From Levyella massiliensis (GTDB lineage Bacteria > Bacillota > Clostridia > Tissierellales > Peptoniphilaceae), in contig NZ_HG529491.1 in assembly GCF_000308275.2 (NCBI RefSeq), positions 121,477 through 185,476 of the forward strand: a stretch of 64,000 bases of DNA, read 5' to 3'. The translations under genes were made by a program, and so were the position numbers. Each line of letters begins with the position of its first letter. Position 1 is the stretch's first letter. This document shows, in pieces, positions 1 through 8,488 of this stretch. The notes under the pieces were generated by a model. That model did not search any database. It saw only the letters and a list, made by a program, of their open reading frames with translations, and was not told the DNA's origin.

Positions 1-35
1 AAGTTTTACAAGTGCCGAACCAGCATTTGCAGTTT

Positions 36-902
36 TTATTCAGCTTTACCGATGCAGCCGAACATTTCCATTTTCTCTTTCACGGTGTCTTTAATGGCTT
101 GGGCACCGGGTGCGAGCAGTTTGCGCGGGTCAAAGCCTTTACCCTGCTGATCTTTACCGGCTTCAATGTAAGCGCGGGTTGCCTTAGCAAAGGCAATCTG
201 GCATTCGGTGTTGACGTTGATCTTGGCTACGCCCAGGGAGATGGCTTTCTGAATCATTTCCTTCGGGATGCCGGTGCCGCCATGAAGAACCAGGGGCAGA
301 TCGCCGATTTTCTCTTTGATCTTCTGCAGGGCTTCGAAGTTGAGACCCTGCCAGTTGGCGGGATAAACACCATGAATGTTACCAATGCCGGCAGCTAAGA
401 AGTCGATGCCGAGATCTGCCAGACGCTTGCATTCTTCCGGATCCGCAATTTCGCCCATGCCGACGACGCCGTTTTTGTCTTCGCCGATGGTGCCGACTTC
501 CGCTTCCACGGAGATGCCTTGTTTATGTGCCAATTTGACAATCTCGGTGGTCTTTTCCAAGTTTTCTTCCAAGTCAAAATGGGAACCGTCAAACATGACA
601 GACGTGTAACCCGCCTCGATGCAGCCCTTAGCGCCTTCATAGGTGCCATGGTCCAGGTGCAATGCCACCGGAACCGTAATCCCCAGCGATTCATCCATCG
701 CTTTGACCATGGCAGCAACCGTTTTATAGCCGCCCATGTATTTGTTAGCGCCTTCCGATACGCCCAAAATGACCGGCGCTTTGAGTTCTTGTGCCGTCTC
801 GAGTACTGCTTTTGTCCATTCCAGGTTGTTCAGGTTAATATGCGCGACAGCGTAATGTCCTGCTACCGCTTTGTCGAGCATTTCTTTGGCTGATACCAGC
901 AT
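36..902 (-). CDS. fba: Class II fructose-bisphosphate aldolase
   Basis: This 288-residue enzyme cleaves fructose 1,6-bisphosphate into dihydroxyacetone phosphate and glyceraldehyde 3-phosphate in cytosolic glycolysis and gluconeogenesis. The zinc-dependent class II signature is visible: the histidine motif ALHLDHGT in the first third, GNIHGVYP in the middle and VLHGGTGIP near residue 210. The length matches Bacillota FbaA (about 285 residues). The reading frame is open further upstream, but the ATG at 902 is preferred because AAAGGAGG lies just before it and the protein then begins MLVSAKEMLDKA, as in the family. It lies downstream of glgP with a 131-bp gap, so it may have its own promoter. 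Identification is secure. Confidence 0.95.
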   Translation of the reverse strand: MLVSAKEMLDKAVAGHYAVAHINLNNLEWTKAVLETAQELKAPVILGVSEGANKYMGGYKTVAAMVKAMDESLGITVPVALHLDHGTYEGAKGCIEAGYTSVMFDGSHFDLEENLEKTTEIVKLAHKQGISVEAEVGTIGEDKNGVVGMGEIADPEECKRLADLGIDFLAAGIGNIHGVYPANWQGLNFEALQKIKEKIGDLPLVLHGGTGIPKEMIQKAISLGVAKINVNTECQIAFAKATRAYIEAGKDQQGKGFDPRKLLAPGAQAIKDTVKEKMEMFGCIGKAE

Positions 903-1033
903 GTTTTCCTCCTTTATGCCATTTGCATGGCGATCCAGCATATCTTCTTTTCCATTATAGCTTTGGCGTGTGGTCTTTGCCACGCCAATGACGATTCGCT
1001 CCATAACGTTTTTCCGTTATGAAACGCTATCCC

Positions 1034-3412
1034 TTATTGAATGGACTCCAGATGCCAAATGTCCTCTACGTATTCGCGAATGGTGCGGTCTGAGGAGAAA
1101 TGACCGCAATTGGCCAGATTCATCAGGCACTTCTTCGCCCAACCCAGACGATCGCGATAGGCGGCATCCACACGTTCCTGTGCTTCCACATACTTTTTGA
1201 AATCATAGAGAATGTAGTAGGCATCGCCGCGTTCGCCAAATTGCGGCGCAACCAGCGCATTATAGATGTCCAAGAACATATACGTACCATGATCCGAAAG
1301 ACGCTGATCCAACAGATAATCCACGACAACCTTAATGTCCGGATCCTTGCGATAGTATTCGACCGGATTGTAGGAAGGTGCTATCTCGTCCAGTTCCTCA
1401 ACGGTGGCGCCAAAACGGAAGTTATTTTCTTCCCCGGCGCTTTCAAAGATTTCAATATTGGCGCCATCGTACGTGCCGAGCGTAGGGGTAGCATTCATCA
1501 TGAATTTCATGTTGCCGGTGCCGGAAGCTTCCTTGCCGGCGGTAGAAATCTGTTCTGAAATATCCGCTGCCGGGAACAGTTTCTCAGCAGAGCTTACACG
1601 ATAGTTTTGCACGAACACGACACTTAACTTTTTGCGGGTGTCCGGATCAGCGTTGACCATGCGCGCCACTTCGTTGATGAATTTGATGACCGCTTTGGCA
1701 CGGAAATAGCCAGGGGCTGCTTTGGCGCCAAAGAGAAAGGTGCGCGGCACCATATCAAGACCCGGATTTTTCTTTAAGTTGGTATAGAGATACAGAACGT
1801 GCAGAATATTCAACAGCTGGCGTTTGTATTCGTGCAGACGCTTGATTTGAATGTCAAAGAGGGAGTGCGGATCGATCGTAATGCCTTCGGTTTTTTTAAT
1901 ATACGCTGCCAACTGCTCCTTCTTAGTCCTCTTAATGGCATTGAGCTCTTCCAGCGTTTCCCGGTCATCCGCAAATTGCTCCAAGCCCTTTAACAGGCTC
2001 AGATCATGATGCCAGGCATCGCTTCCAAGCTTACGCGTGATAAAATCGGAAAGTTCGGCATTGGCATATTGCAGCCAGCGACGAGGCGTGACACCGTTGG
2101 TTTTATTGCTGAATTTCTCCGGCATGGCCTCATACCATTGATGAAGCGTCTCTTCCTTAAGAATGCGTGTGTGAATCTCCGCGACACCATTGACGGCAAC
2201 GGCGCACCAGACAGCAAGGTAGGCCATCTCGACCACATTGTCGTGGATGATGCGATAGGTATTGATTTTGTCATCCGGCATTCCCTGCTGGCGAAATACA
2301 GAAATCATCTTCTGATTGATTTCTTTAATGAGTTCGAGGCAGCGAGGGCACACTTCGTCCACAATGTCCAAACTCCATTTTTCCAAGGCTTCCTGCAGCA
2401 CGGTATGGTTCGTGAAAGCAAAGGTATGGGTGGCCACCTCGTAGGCATCATCCCAAGAGAGTTCTTCCTGATCAATCAACAGACGCATCAATTCCGGAAT
2501 GGCTATAACGGGATGCGTATCGTTCAACTGAATGGAATGATATTGGGAGAACGAACGGAAGGTAGGATCATCCGGAAAGTTCTTTTTATAGCGATGGATA
2601 AGGTCCTGAATGCTCGCCGAGGTAAAGAAATACTGCTGTTTGAAACGCAAGAGTTTGCCGGCACGCTGCATATCGTTAGGGTAGAGAACACGCGTAATGT
2701 CCTCCGCACGGTTCATCGCCTGCAAGGCGGCATCGTATTGAAAATTATTAAACTGGTCAAAATTAAAGCCGGAATCAATAGGCTCCGCCTGCCACAGCCG
2801 CAGGGTATTCACCATGCCGTTTTTATAACCGATAACGGGCATATCATAGGGAACGGCAAGCACCGCTTCATCGCGAAAGCGAACAATTATAGCATCCTCT
2901 TCACAACGCAGTGACCAGAAATCACCTTTTTTCGTCCAGTCATCGCCCTCTTCACGCTGAAAACCATCAATAAATTTTTGTTCAAAAAGGCCCTGGCTGT
3001 AGCGCACACCATAGCCCTGTACGGGATAGCCTTCCGTCGCTGCGGAATCCATAAAGCAAGCAGCAAGGCGCCCCAAACCGCCGTTACCCAGCGCAGCATC
3101 GTCCTCTTCGTCTTCCAGCTGTTCAAAATCCACACCGATGTCCTTGAGCAAATCCTTCACTTCGGAGAGGATGCCCAGATTGAGCAAATTATTGCCCAAC
3201 GCGCGCCCTACCAGAAACTCCGCCGAAAAATAGTACTCATTGCGCATTTTTTTCGTTTTTTCACGTGTTTCCATCCAGGAATCTGTCAGGCTATTCATCA
3301 CGGTACGAGAGAGCGCTGCATATTTTTCAAAGGATGAGGCGCTCTCATACGTTTTACAGAACAGATGTTTTGCGTTGTCATTCAATTGTTGGAGAAACTG
3401 CTCTTTGTCCAT
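1034..3412 (-). CDS. glgP: Glycogen/alpha-glucan phosphorylase
   Basis: This 792-residue PLP-dependent enzyme releases glucose 1-phosphate from the non-reducing ends of glycogen or maltodextrin, linking carbohydrate storage to glycolysis. Family hallmarks are KRLHEYKRQLLN in the C-terminal half and the PLP-lysine motif EASGTGNMKFMMN about 150 residues from the end. The N-terminal glycine-rich ALGNGGLGRLAACF stretch of the family is also present. A strong Shine-Dalgarno (GGAGGGGAT) precedes the ATG at 3412. The gene begins 15 bp after the prfA stop, so it may be transcribed with prfA and prmC. No other glycogen gene (glgA, glgB, glgC) is near, so the physiological substrate, glycogen or imported maltodextrin, cannot be decided here. 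Confidence 0.95.
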   Translation of the reverse strand: MDKEQFLQQLNDNAKHLFCKTYESASSFEKYAALSRTVMNSLTDSWMETREKTKKMRNEYYFSAEFLVGRALGNNLLNLGILSEVKDLLKDIGVDFEQLEDEEDDAALGNGGLGRLAACFMDSAATEGYPVQGYGVRYSQGLFEQKFIDGFQREEGDDWTKKGDFWSLRCEEDAIIVRFRDEAVLAVPYDMPVIGYKNGMVNTLRLWQAEPIDSGFNFDQFNNFQYDAALQAMNRAEDITRVLYPNDMQRAGKLLRFKQQYFFTSASIQDLIHRYKKNFPDDPTFRSFSQYHSIQLNDTHPVIAIPELMRLLIDQEELSWDDAYEVATHTFAFTNHTVLQEALEKWSLDIVDEVCPRCLELIKEINQKMISVFRQQGMPDDKINTYRIIHDNVVEMAYLAVWCAVAVNGVAEIHTRILKEETLHQWYEAMPEKFSNKTNGVTPRRWLQYANAELSDFITRKLGSDAWHHDLSLLKGLEQFADDRETLEELNAIKRTKKEQLAAYIKKTEGITIDPHSLFDIQIKRLHEYKRQLLNILHVLYLYTNLKKNPGLDMVPRTFLFGAKAAPGYFRAKAVIKFINEVARMVNADPDTRKKLSVVFVQNYRVSSAEKLFPAADISEQISTAGKEASGTGNMKFMMNATPTLGTYDGANIEIFESAGEENNFRFGATVEELDEIAPSYNPVEYYRKDPDIKVVVDYLLDQRLSDHGTYMFLDIYNALVAPQFGERGDAYYILYDFKKYVEAQERVDAAYRDRLGWAKKCLMNLANCGHFSSDRTIREYVEDIWHLESIQ

Positions 3413-3427
3413 ATCCCCTCCTTCGGT

Positions 3428-4516
3428 TTAATTGCGGCTTTCCTGCTTATCCGAAACCATGGCCAACTTTTTCATCTGATCTTCCGTCTGTAAGGCCTCA
3501 ATCATCTCGGCTATGTTGCCATCGAGAAAATCATGAATCTGATAAATCGTGCGATTGATACGATGATCGGTGATACGCCCTTGCGGAAAATTATAGGTGC
3601 GAATGCGTTCACTGCGATCGCCGCTGCCCACCTGCGAATGACGCGCCGAGGCAATCTCCTGATTCTGTTTTTCCAGCTCCAGATCGTACAGTTTGGTTTT
3701 AAGCAGATGGAGCGCCTTCTCCTTGTTCTTGAGCTGGCTCTTCTCATCCTGAATGGCAACGACAATGCCCGTCGGGATGTGCGTCACGCGCACAGCAGAG
3801 TCCGTCGTATTAACGCATTGTCCGCCATGGCCGCTGGAGCGATACACATCCACGCGCACATCGTTCATATTGAGTTCGACATCCACATCTTCCGCCTCCG
3901 GCAAGACCGCTACTGTCGCAGTGGAGGTATGAATGCGTCCGGACGATTCTGTTTCCGGTACGCGTTGTACACGATGTACCCCGGACTCGTACTTCAGCTT
4001 GGAATAGGCTCCTTCTCCTTTCACCATAAAGGTAGCGTCCTTAATGCCGCCAATGCCCTGATCGGTCCGATCAATTTCTTCCGTCGTATAGCCTTCTTTT
4101 TCGGCATACATGTGATACATCCGATACAAGTCCCCGGCAAAAAGGCCCGCCTCTTCGCCGCCGGCGCCGGCACGAATTTCCACAATGACATTCTTATAAT
4201 CGTTCGGATCCTTCGGTACCAGAAGGAGCTTCAATTCTTCTTCCTTTTTTTCCGCCAGCGCTTCCTGCTCGGCCAGGTCTGCCTTCAGCATGGCTTCCAT
4301 GTCGGAATCCTCCGCCTCGGCAATCATGTCTTTATCTTCCTTGGCCGTCTGCAATGCTTTACGATAGGCCTCGTAGGCTTCCGCAATAGGCTTGCGCTCG
4401 ACATATTCGCGATTGACTTTGCGCCAAGCGTTCATGTCTGCCAGCAATTCCGGATCCGCCAGTCTCTTCTCCATATCGCGTAATTGGCTGTCGATATTGG
4501 CTAAACTTTCAAACAT
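3428..4516 (-). CDS. prfA: Peptide chain release factor 1
   Basis: RF1 recognises UAA and UAG in the ribosomal A site and triggers hydrolysis of peptidyl-tRNA. The product is 362 residues, the normal RF1 length. The peptidyl-transferase motif GHGGQCVNTTDS lies near residue 235. The preceding RVPETESSGRIHTS segment has the RF1-type P-x-T rather than the RF2-type SPF. The ATG at 4516 was chosen because the protein then starts MFESLANIDSQLRDM and conservation stops there, although the frame stays open for 50 more codons into prmC. Its partner methyltransferase gene prmC ends only 13 bp upstream, the common prmC-prfA arrangement in which the GGQ glutamine is methylated by the neighbouring product. 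Confidence 0.96.
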   Translation of the reverse strand: MFESLANIDSQLRDMEKRLADPELLADMNAWRKVNREYVERKPIAEAYEAYRKALQTAKEDKDMIAEAEDSDMEAMLKADLAEQEALAEKKEEELKLLLVPKDPNDYKNVIVEIRAGAGGEEAGLFAGDLYRMYHMYAEKEGYTTEEIDRTDQGIGGIKDATFMVKGEGAYSKLKYESGVHRVQRVPETESSGRIHTSTATVAVLPEAEDVDVELNMNDVRVDVYRSSGHGGQCVNTTDSAVRVTHIPTGIVVAIQDEKSQLKNKEKALHLLKTKLYDLELEKQNQEIASARHSQVGSGDRSERIRTYNFPQGRITDHRINRTIYQIHDFLDGNIAEMIEALQTEDQMKKLAMVSDKQESRN

Positions 4517-4529
4517 CCTTACTCCTCTC

Positions 4530-5372
4530 TCAAACGATGCGCCGTGCCCGCACCATTCGATCCCGTCCCGTATAGTCTTGTAAGATGGCAACTTCTGCAA
4601 ATCCTTCGGCACGAAACAGATCTGCCACCGCTTCACCTTGATCGTCTCCGATTTCAAAAAACACACGGCCCCTCGGTTTTAGCACTGTGCTCAATTGAGG
4701 AATCCATGCCTCATAGAGTGCCACTCCTCCTTTACCCGCCGCACCGGCAAATAATGCAGAAGAGGGCTCATAGCTAAGCTCTTCTTGTAAATTTTTCTTA
4801 TGCATGGGATCTATATACGGCGGATTGGACAGCAACACATCCACAGCTTCCGGCAACACGGAAGGGCCGTCCCCCTCGATCCATTTTACCATGCCAGCCC
4901 GGGCAGGCTGAAGCAAAGCGGTCGCATTTTCTTTGGCCAAATCCAGTGCCTCCCGCGAAAGATCGGTGGCATACACGACGCTCGGCGCAGGCTGTGCTTC
5001 AAGCGCAATGCTCAGTGCAATGGCGCCGGTGCCTGTTCCGATGTCCGCCACAGCTTGTCCGCCCACTCCTTCGTCCAGCACGATTTCCACCAATCGCTCC
5101 GTTTCAGGACGCGGAATGAGCGCACGGCGGTCCACAGCAAAGAGATGCCCGTAGAACTCCCACTGTCCAATGGCATATTGCAGCGGCTCACCGTGCAGGC
5201 GTCGCGCAACGATGGCTTCGTAGCGTTCTAGCGCCTCCGGCGGCAGAAGGCTGTCCGCTTTTGCGCGCAACGCACCAGGCGTCGTATCCAGCACATAGGA
5301 CAGTGCTAAATAACCTTCTCCTTGCGGAAGGCGTGCCGCGCAGGCGCGAATGCTGTTTTCTCTTATCTCCAT
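4530..5372 (-). CDS. prmC: Release factor glutamine N5-methyltransferase
   Basis: PrmC (HemK) methylates the glutamine of the GGQ motif in RF1 and RF2 using S-adenosylmethionine. The 280-residue protein has the N-terminal helical substrate-binding part, the SAM-binding motif ADIGTGTGAIAL in the middle and the catalytic LLSNPPYIDP motif. The chosen ATG at 5372 gives MEIRENSIRACAARL and has GGGGGC upstream. A longer in-frame extension has no family resemblance and would run into the terminator hairpin at 5403-5432. It sits between rpmE and prfA on the same strand. The hairpin after rpmE suggests that prmC-prfA-glgP is transcribed partly by read-through or from a promoter inside this gap. Confidence 0.95.
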   Translation of the reverse strand: MEIRENSIRACAARLPQGEGYLALSYVLDTTPGALRAKADSLLPPEALERYEAIVARRLHGEPLQYAIGQWEFYGHLFAVDRRALIPRPETERLVEIVLDEGVGGQAVADIGTGTGAIALSIALEAQPAPSVVYATDLSREALDLAKENATALLQPARAGMVKWIEGDGPSVLPEAVDVLLSNPPYIDPMHKKNLQEELSYEPSSALFAGAAGKGGVALYEAWIPQLSTVLKPRGRVFFEIGDDQGEAVADLFRAEGFAEVAILQDYTGRDRMVRARRIV

Positions 5373-5402
5373 AGATGCCCCCTGCCATACGTTTTTCCAC
5401 TG

Positions 5403-5432
5403 AAAAAGGACCGGCGATAGCCGGTCCTTTTT
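5403..5432 (-). terminator. Rho-independent terminator after rpmE
   Basis: A 12-bp inverted repeat (AAAAAGGACCGG with CCGGTCCTTTTT, 6-nt loop) lies between the rpmE stop and the prmC start. Both arms carry A/T runs, so it could act in both directions. On the minus strand it would end or attenuate the rpmE transcript. Confidence 0.8.
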
Positions 5433-5439
5433 ACTGGTG

Positions 5440-5643
5440 TTAGTCGATGTTATATTTCTTCTTAAAGCGTTCGACACGACCGCCACGTTCTGCTGACTTC
5501 TGTTTGCCCGTGTAAAACGGATGACACGCTGAACAAACGTCTACACGCAGCTCTTTCTTGGTCGAACCGGTCGTAAACGTGTTACCGCAAGCGCAGGTAA
5601 CCGTCGCGTTGTCGTAATACTCCGGGTGAATGCCTTGTTTCAT
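5440..5643 (-). CDS. rpmE: 50S ribosomal protein L31, zinc-binding type
   Basis: This is the 67-residue L31 of the large ribosomal subunit. It begins [20 protein letters not shown] and has the CxC...CxxC pattern (CACG, then CSACHP) that marks the zinc-containing C+ form rather than the zinc-starvation paralogue. AGAGGTGAG precedes the ATG. The promoter is visible immediately upstream (5689-5717), and the IS unit begins only about 30 bp beyond it. The rpmE-prmC-prfA order on one strand is common in Bacillota. Confidence 0.97.
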   Translation of the reverse strand: MKQGIHPEYYDNATVTCACGNTFTTGSTKKELRVDVCSACHPFYTGKQKSAERGGRVERFKKKYNID

Positions 5644-5688
5644 GATCTCACCTCTCTTTTGCTAAAAATTCAAATGCATAGCTTTATG

Positions 5689-5717
5689 AGTATAGCATAC
5701 CCTTTGCGGTTGCGCAA
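5689..5717 (-). promoter_or_regulatory. Sigma-A-type promoter of rpmE
   Basis: Read on the minus strand, TTGCGC (5712-5717) and TATACT (5689-5694) are separated by exactly 17 bp, about 45 nt before the rpmE start codon. The IS-unit target repeat begins 5 bp beyond the -35 box, so the insertion left this promoter intact. Confidence 0.7.
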
Positions 5718-5721
5718 GCAA

Positions 5722-5747
5722 GACTAACGCACAATCGGCATTATCGT
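5722..5747 (+). repeat. Left copy of 26-bp direct repeat flanking the IS unit
   Basis: The 26 bp beginning GACTAACGCACAATCGGCAT recur at 9819-9844 with one mismatch (A at 5743 versus G at 9840). The repeat encodes the last codons and stop of the CWB2 gene when read on the minus strand. It is best explained as a target-site duplication made by insertion of everything between the two copies. Depending on where the IS tip is drawn, the duplication is 26 or 27 bp. Confidence 0.8.
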
Positions 5748-5845
5748 TGTAGAGATACAATTGATGTGAGACCAAGAAGAAAAAAATATAGAGAGAAATC
5801 CTGTACAATGAAAGCGTCAAACAAAACAAAGAAAGGATTCTCTCT

Positions 5846-6796
5846 ATGTCAACCAGTATAGCAAAAACACAGCGGTATCTGCCACATACTTTGGAAACAA
5901 GATTTCATGCGGTTAAAACGTATCGATCGGGGTTTTCTGTAAAATTTGTTGTTCGCCGCTACAAGGTCTCGAAAGCCTCTCTCATGCGCTGGAATCGTCG
6001 TTTTGACGGAACAATGGACTCGCTAACAGACCGCTCGCATCGTCCAAAAACACCGCATCCGAATGCCCATACACAGCAGGAAAAAACCTGGATAAAGAAT
6101 TTCATCCGACGAAACCCAACCATCTCCCTCATAGAATTGTACGCGAAACTCAAGTTTCAGCGTGGTTATCAACGTCATCCATGCTCCCTTTTTCGTTTTC
6201 TTCGAAAGCAAGGTTTCTACAAGGAAAAAACGGTAAAGAAAAAGGTCTATGTGCCGAAACCTTACGATGCGCCGAAAAATCTGGGCATAAAATGGCAATT
6301 AGATGTGAAATATGTTCCCAAATCCTGCTACGTAGGAAGATTGCCCGACAAATTTTACCAGTACACGGTTATGGATGAGGCAAGCAGGGAGCGTTTTATC
6401 TACGCTTTTCGCGAACAATCTTCCTACTCCAGTGTGGAATTTATCAAAATGGCCATCAAGCATTTTGGCTATCAACCAAAAATCATACAGACGGATAATG
6501 GCTTTGAATTTACCCATTTCCGGGAGACACGTCGAACGCATCCATTCGATCTGTACTGCCAAAAACAAGGGATTGTACACCAGCTTATACGACCAAGAAC
6601 GCCGAGACACAATGGCAAGGTAGAACGGAGTCACCGTAATGACAATGAGCGCTTCTACGCGCGTTTGTCTTTCTACAGCTATGAGGATTTGCTGGTACAA
6701 ATGAAGCGCTATTTATATAAGTCGAATCGGTTGCCTATGCAGACCTTGGGATGGTTAACGCCTATAGAAAAACGCACCCTATTGCTGGCGGGTTAA
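5846..6796 (+). CDS. DDE transposase, IS481/IS3-like
   Basis: This 316-residue transposase catalyses cutting and joining of the IS ends. Residues 1-65 form a helix-turn-helix region (VVRRYKVSKASLMRWNRRF). The integrase core follows, with the three acidic residues visible in IKWQLDVKYV, IQTDNGFEFT and HNGKVERSHRND. It is a single intact frame with no programmed frameshift, which favours the IS481 type over two-ORF IS3 elements. AAGGATTCTCTCT precedes the ATG. The reading frame ends at a TAA in the centre of a perfect 38-bp palindrome, so a hairpin covers the stop codon. Exact family assignment needs a comparison with a curated IS collection. Confidence 0.9.
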   Translation: MSTSIAKTQRYLPHTLETRFHAVKTYRSGFSVKFVVRRYKVSKASLMRWNRRFDGTMDSLTDRSHRPKTPHPNAHTQQEKTWIKNFIRRNPTISLIELYAKLKFQRGYQRHPCSLFRFLRKQGFYKEKTVKKKVYVPKPYDAPKNLGIKWQLDVKYVPKSCYVGRLPDKFYQYTVMDEASRERFIYAFREQSSYSSVEFIKMAIKHFGYQPKIIQTDNGFEFTHFRETRRTHPFDLYCQKQGIVHQLIRPRTPRHNGKVERSHRNDNERFYARLSFYSYEDLLVQMKRYLYKSNRLPMQTLGWLTPIEKRTLLLAG

Positions 6797-6813
6797 CCCG
6801 CCAGCAATAGGGT
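6776..6813 (+). repeat. Perfect 38-bp palindrome over the transposase stop codon
   Basis: The arms are ACCCTATTGCTGGCGGGTT and its exact reverse complement, with no loop. It holds the last codons and the TAA of the transposase. The same palindrome is the first thing in the second partial IS copy (9725-9762). Confidence 0.95.
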
Positions 6814-6918
6814 AGCATACAGGAAATTCTCTCTCCTGTTTTTGGTCTCACATCATTTACAAATGTACACTTTCTCAACAAATTATAATTTTCTATTTAT
6901 CTAATTTTATTATATCGT

Positions 6919-8424
6919 TTACATTATTGGAGCAAATAATCTTAAAATAGCTTGCCATAGTCCTTTAAATAAACCATTTTTTGCTTCTCTTTCATCTACT
7001 TTATGTGATTCTTTAAAGGAATCCTCAAAATCTTTTTTGATATATTTTATTACATTTGTATCCTTCATATAAATACCACATTCAAAATGTAAATATAAAC
7101 TTCTATAATCTAAGTTTATTGTTCCTACAGTTGCTATTTCATCATCGGATAAAAATACTTTGCTATGTACAAAACCATTCGTATAAGTATAAATTTTTAC
7201 TCCACCTTTAATTAATGTATAAAAATAAGAAGAGGTTAAATCATATACAATTTTTTTATCGGGTATTCCAGGAACAACAATTCTGACATCTACTCCTCTT
7301 CTTGCAGCTAAGATTAAACTATTTATCATATCTGTATCAATAATTAAATAAGGTGTATAAATATAAACATACTTTTTCGCTTGATTGATAATATTTAGAT
7401 AAATATCTTCGCCGGTTATAGCATCATCTAATGGACTTTCCCCATAAGGTACAACGAAAGCATTTTCCTTATACTTTTCAGTAAAATTATATTTGTATTT
7501 ATTATAATCATTATCTTCTTTTTTAAATGAATTCCACATTTCTAGAAACATAACAGTAAAATTCCAAACAGCTTCACCTTTTATCCTAATTCCATTATCT
7601 TTCCATACTCCTAATTTACTATTTATATTTATATATTCATCTGAAATATTAATTCCACCAGAAAAAACAGTATGTCCATCAATTATCATCATTTTTCTAT
7701 GATCTCTATTATTCATAATAATACCTGCAAATGGCGATAATTTATTAAATTGCATACATTTTATTCCATATTTCCCCAGTAACTTTGGATAATTACTAGG
7801 TAGCATAGCAAAAGAACCCAAATCATCATATAATACTCTTACATCTAGTCCTGAATTTGCTTTTTCTTTTAATATATCTAAAATTCCTTGCCACATAGTA
7901 CCATTATTAATAATGAAATATTCTATAAAAATAAATTTTTTGGCTTTTTTTAGTTCTTCTAACATAACAGGATAAACGTCATCACCAAGAGAATAATAGT
8001 TTATCTCATTGTTTTTCGTTACAGGAAATCCTGCAAATTCACTTATATATTTTAATTGTCCTAAATTTTTAGTATCGATTTCTTTTTTTATAAATTCATC
8101 TTGTATTAAGTATTTTTGACCATTTTCTATATTTTCATTAATATTCTTTAAAACTTTACTTCTTTTCATATTATTACTAAGTATGATATATAGAAGTGTT
8201 CCAATTAATGGAAAAAGCATAATCAGTAATATCCATATTAAATCGCTACTTAATCTTTTACTATACTTGATAATCATTAAAACAATTATAATACTAAGTA
8301 AACCATAAACTACTTGAATAATACTTATAAATTCTCCAAATTTTAAATATATAAATAATGTTAATAGAATTTGTATTAATAAACCTATTGCTACAACAAT
8401 TCCTCTTTTTACTGCCATCCACAT
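6919..8424 (-). CDS. cls: Cardiolipin synthase, PLD superfamily
   Basis: This 501-residue membrane enzyme joins two phosphatidylglycerol molecules into cardiolipin and glycerol. Two hydrophobic N-terminal segments (about residues 8-60) are followed by two phospholipase D motifs: NNRDHRKMMIIDG in the middle and FVHSKVFLSDDEIATVG near the end. Both have the HxK...D pattern required for catalysis. The start at 8424 is preferred because AGGAG then lies at the right distance; the ATG at 8439 would contain that ribosome site. Codon use and base composition are strongly AT-rich, unlike the genes outside the IS unit, which suggests transfer. It lies 64 bp after the bile salt hydrolase and is probably co-transcribed with it. 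Confidence 0.92.
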   Translation of the reverse strand: MWMAVKRGIVVAIGLLIQILLTLFIYLKFGEFISIIQVVYGLLSIIIVLMIIKYSKRLSSDLIWILLIMLFPLIGTLLYIILSNNMKRSKVLKNINENIENGQKYLIQDEFIKKEIDTKNLGQLKYISEFAGFPVTKNNEINYYSLGDDVYPVMLEELKKAKKFIFIEYFIINNGTMWQGILDILKEKANSGLDVRVLYDDLGSFAMLPSNYPKLLGKYGIKCMQFNKLSPFAGIIMNNRDHRKMMIIDGHTVFSGGINISDEYININSKLGVWKDNGIRIKGEAVWNFTVMFLEMWNSFKKEDNDYNKYKYNFTEKYKENAFVVPYGESPLDDAITGEDIYLNIINQAKKYVYIYTPYLIIDTDMINSLILAARRGVDVRIVVPGIPDKKIVYDLTSSYFYTLIKGGVKIYTYTNGFVHSKVFLSDDEIATVGTINLDYRSLYLHFECGIYMKDTNVIKYIKKDFEDSFKESHKVDEREAKNGLFKGLWQAILRLFAPIM

Positions 8425-8488
8425 ATTTTTTCTCCTCATACTAATTCATTTTTATATGTAATACTTTTATCTTCTTTATAGATAAACA

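Larger units (their letters stand above)
5748..6869 (+). mobile_element. Complete IS481-like insertion sequence
   Basis: The 1122-bp element has imperfect terminal inverted repeats of about 26 bp. The left end (5748-5773) starts TGTAGAGATAC and runs into GATGTGAGACC. The reverse complement of the right end starts TGTACATTTG and runs into the same GATGTGAGACC. It therefore ends in TG...CA, as IS3/IS481-type elements do. It carries one DDE transposase gene that stops inside a 38-bp palindrome. Immediately right of 6869 the sequence becomes AT-rich cargo, with no copy of the left flank, so this IS did not insert here alone. The flanking duplication is found only after the partial second right end at 9818. 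Confidence 0.85.

Noticed and set aside
2006-2914. 302-codon frame on the plus strand opposite glgP
   Set aside because: Antisense shadow of a well-conserved gene; no ribosome site or recognisable protein features.
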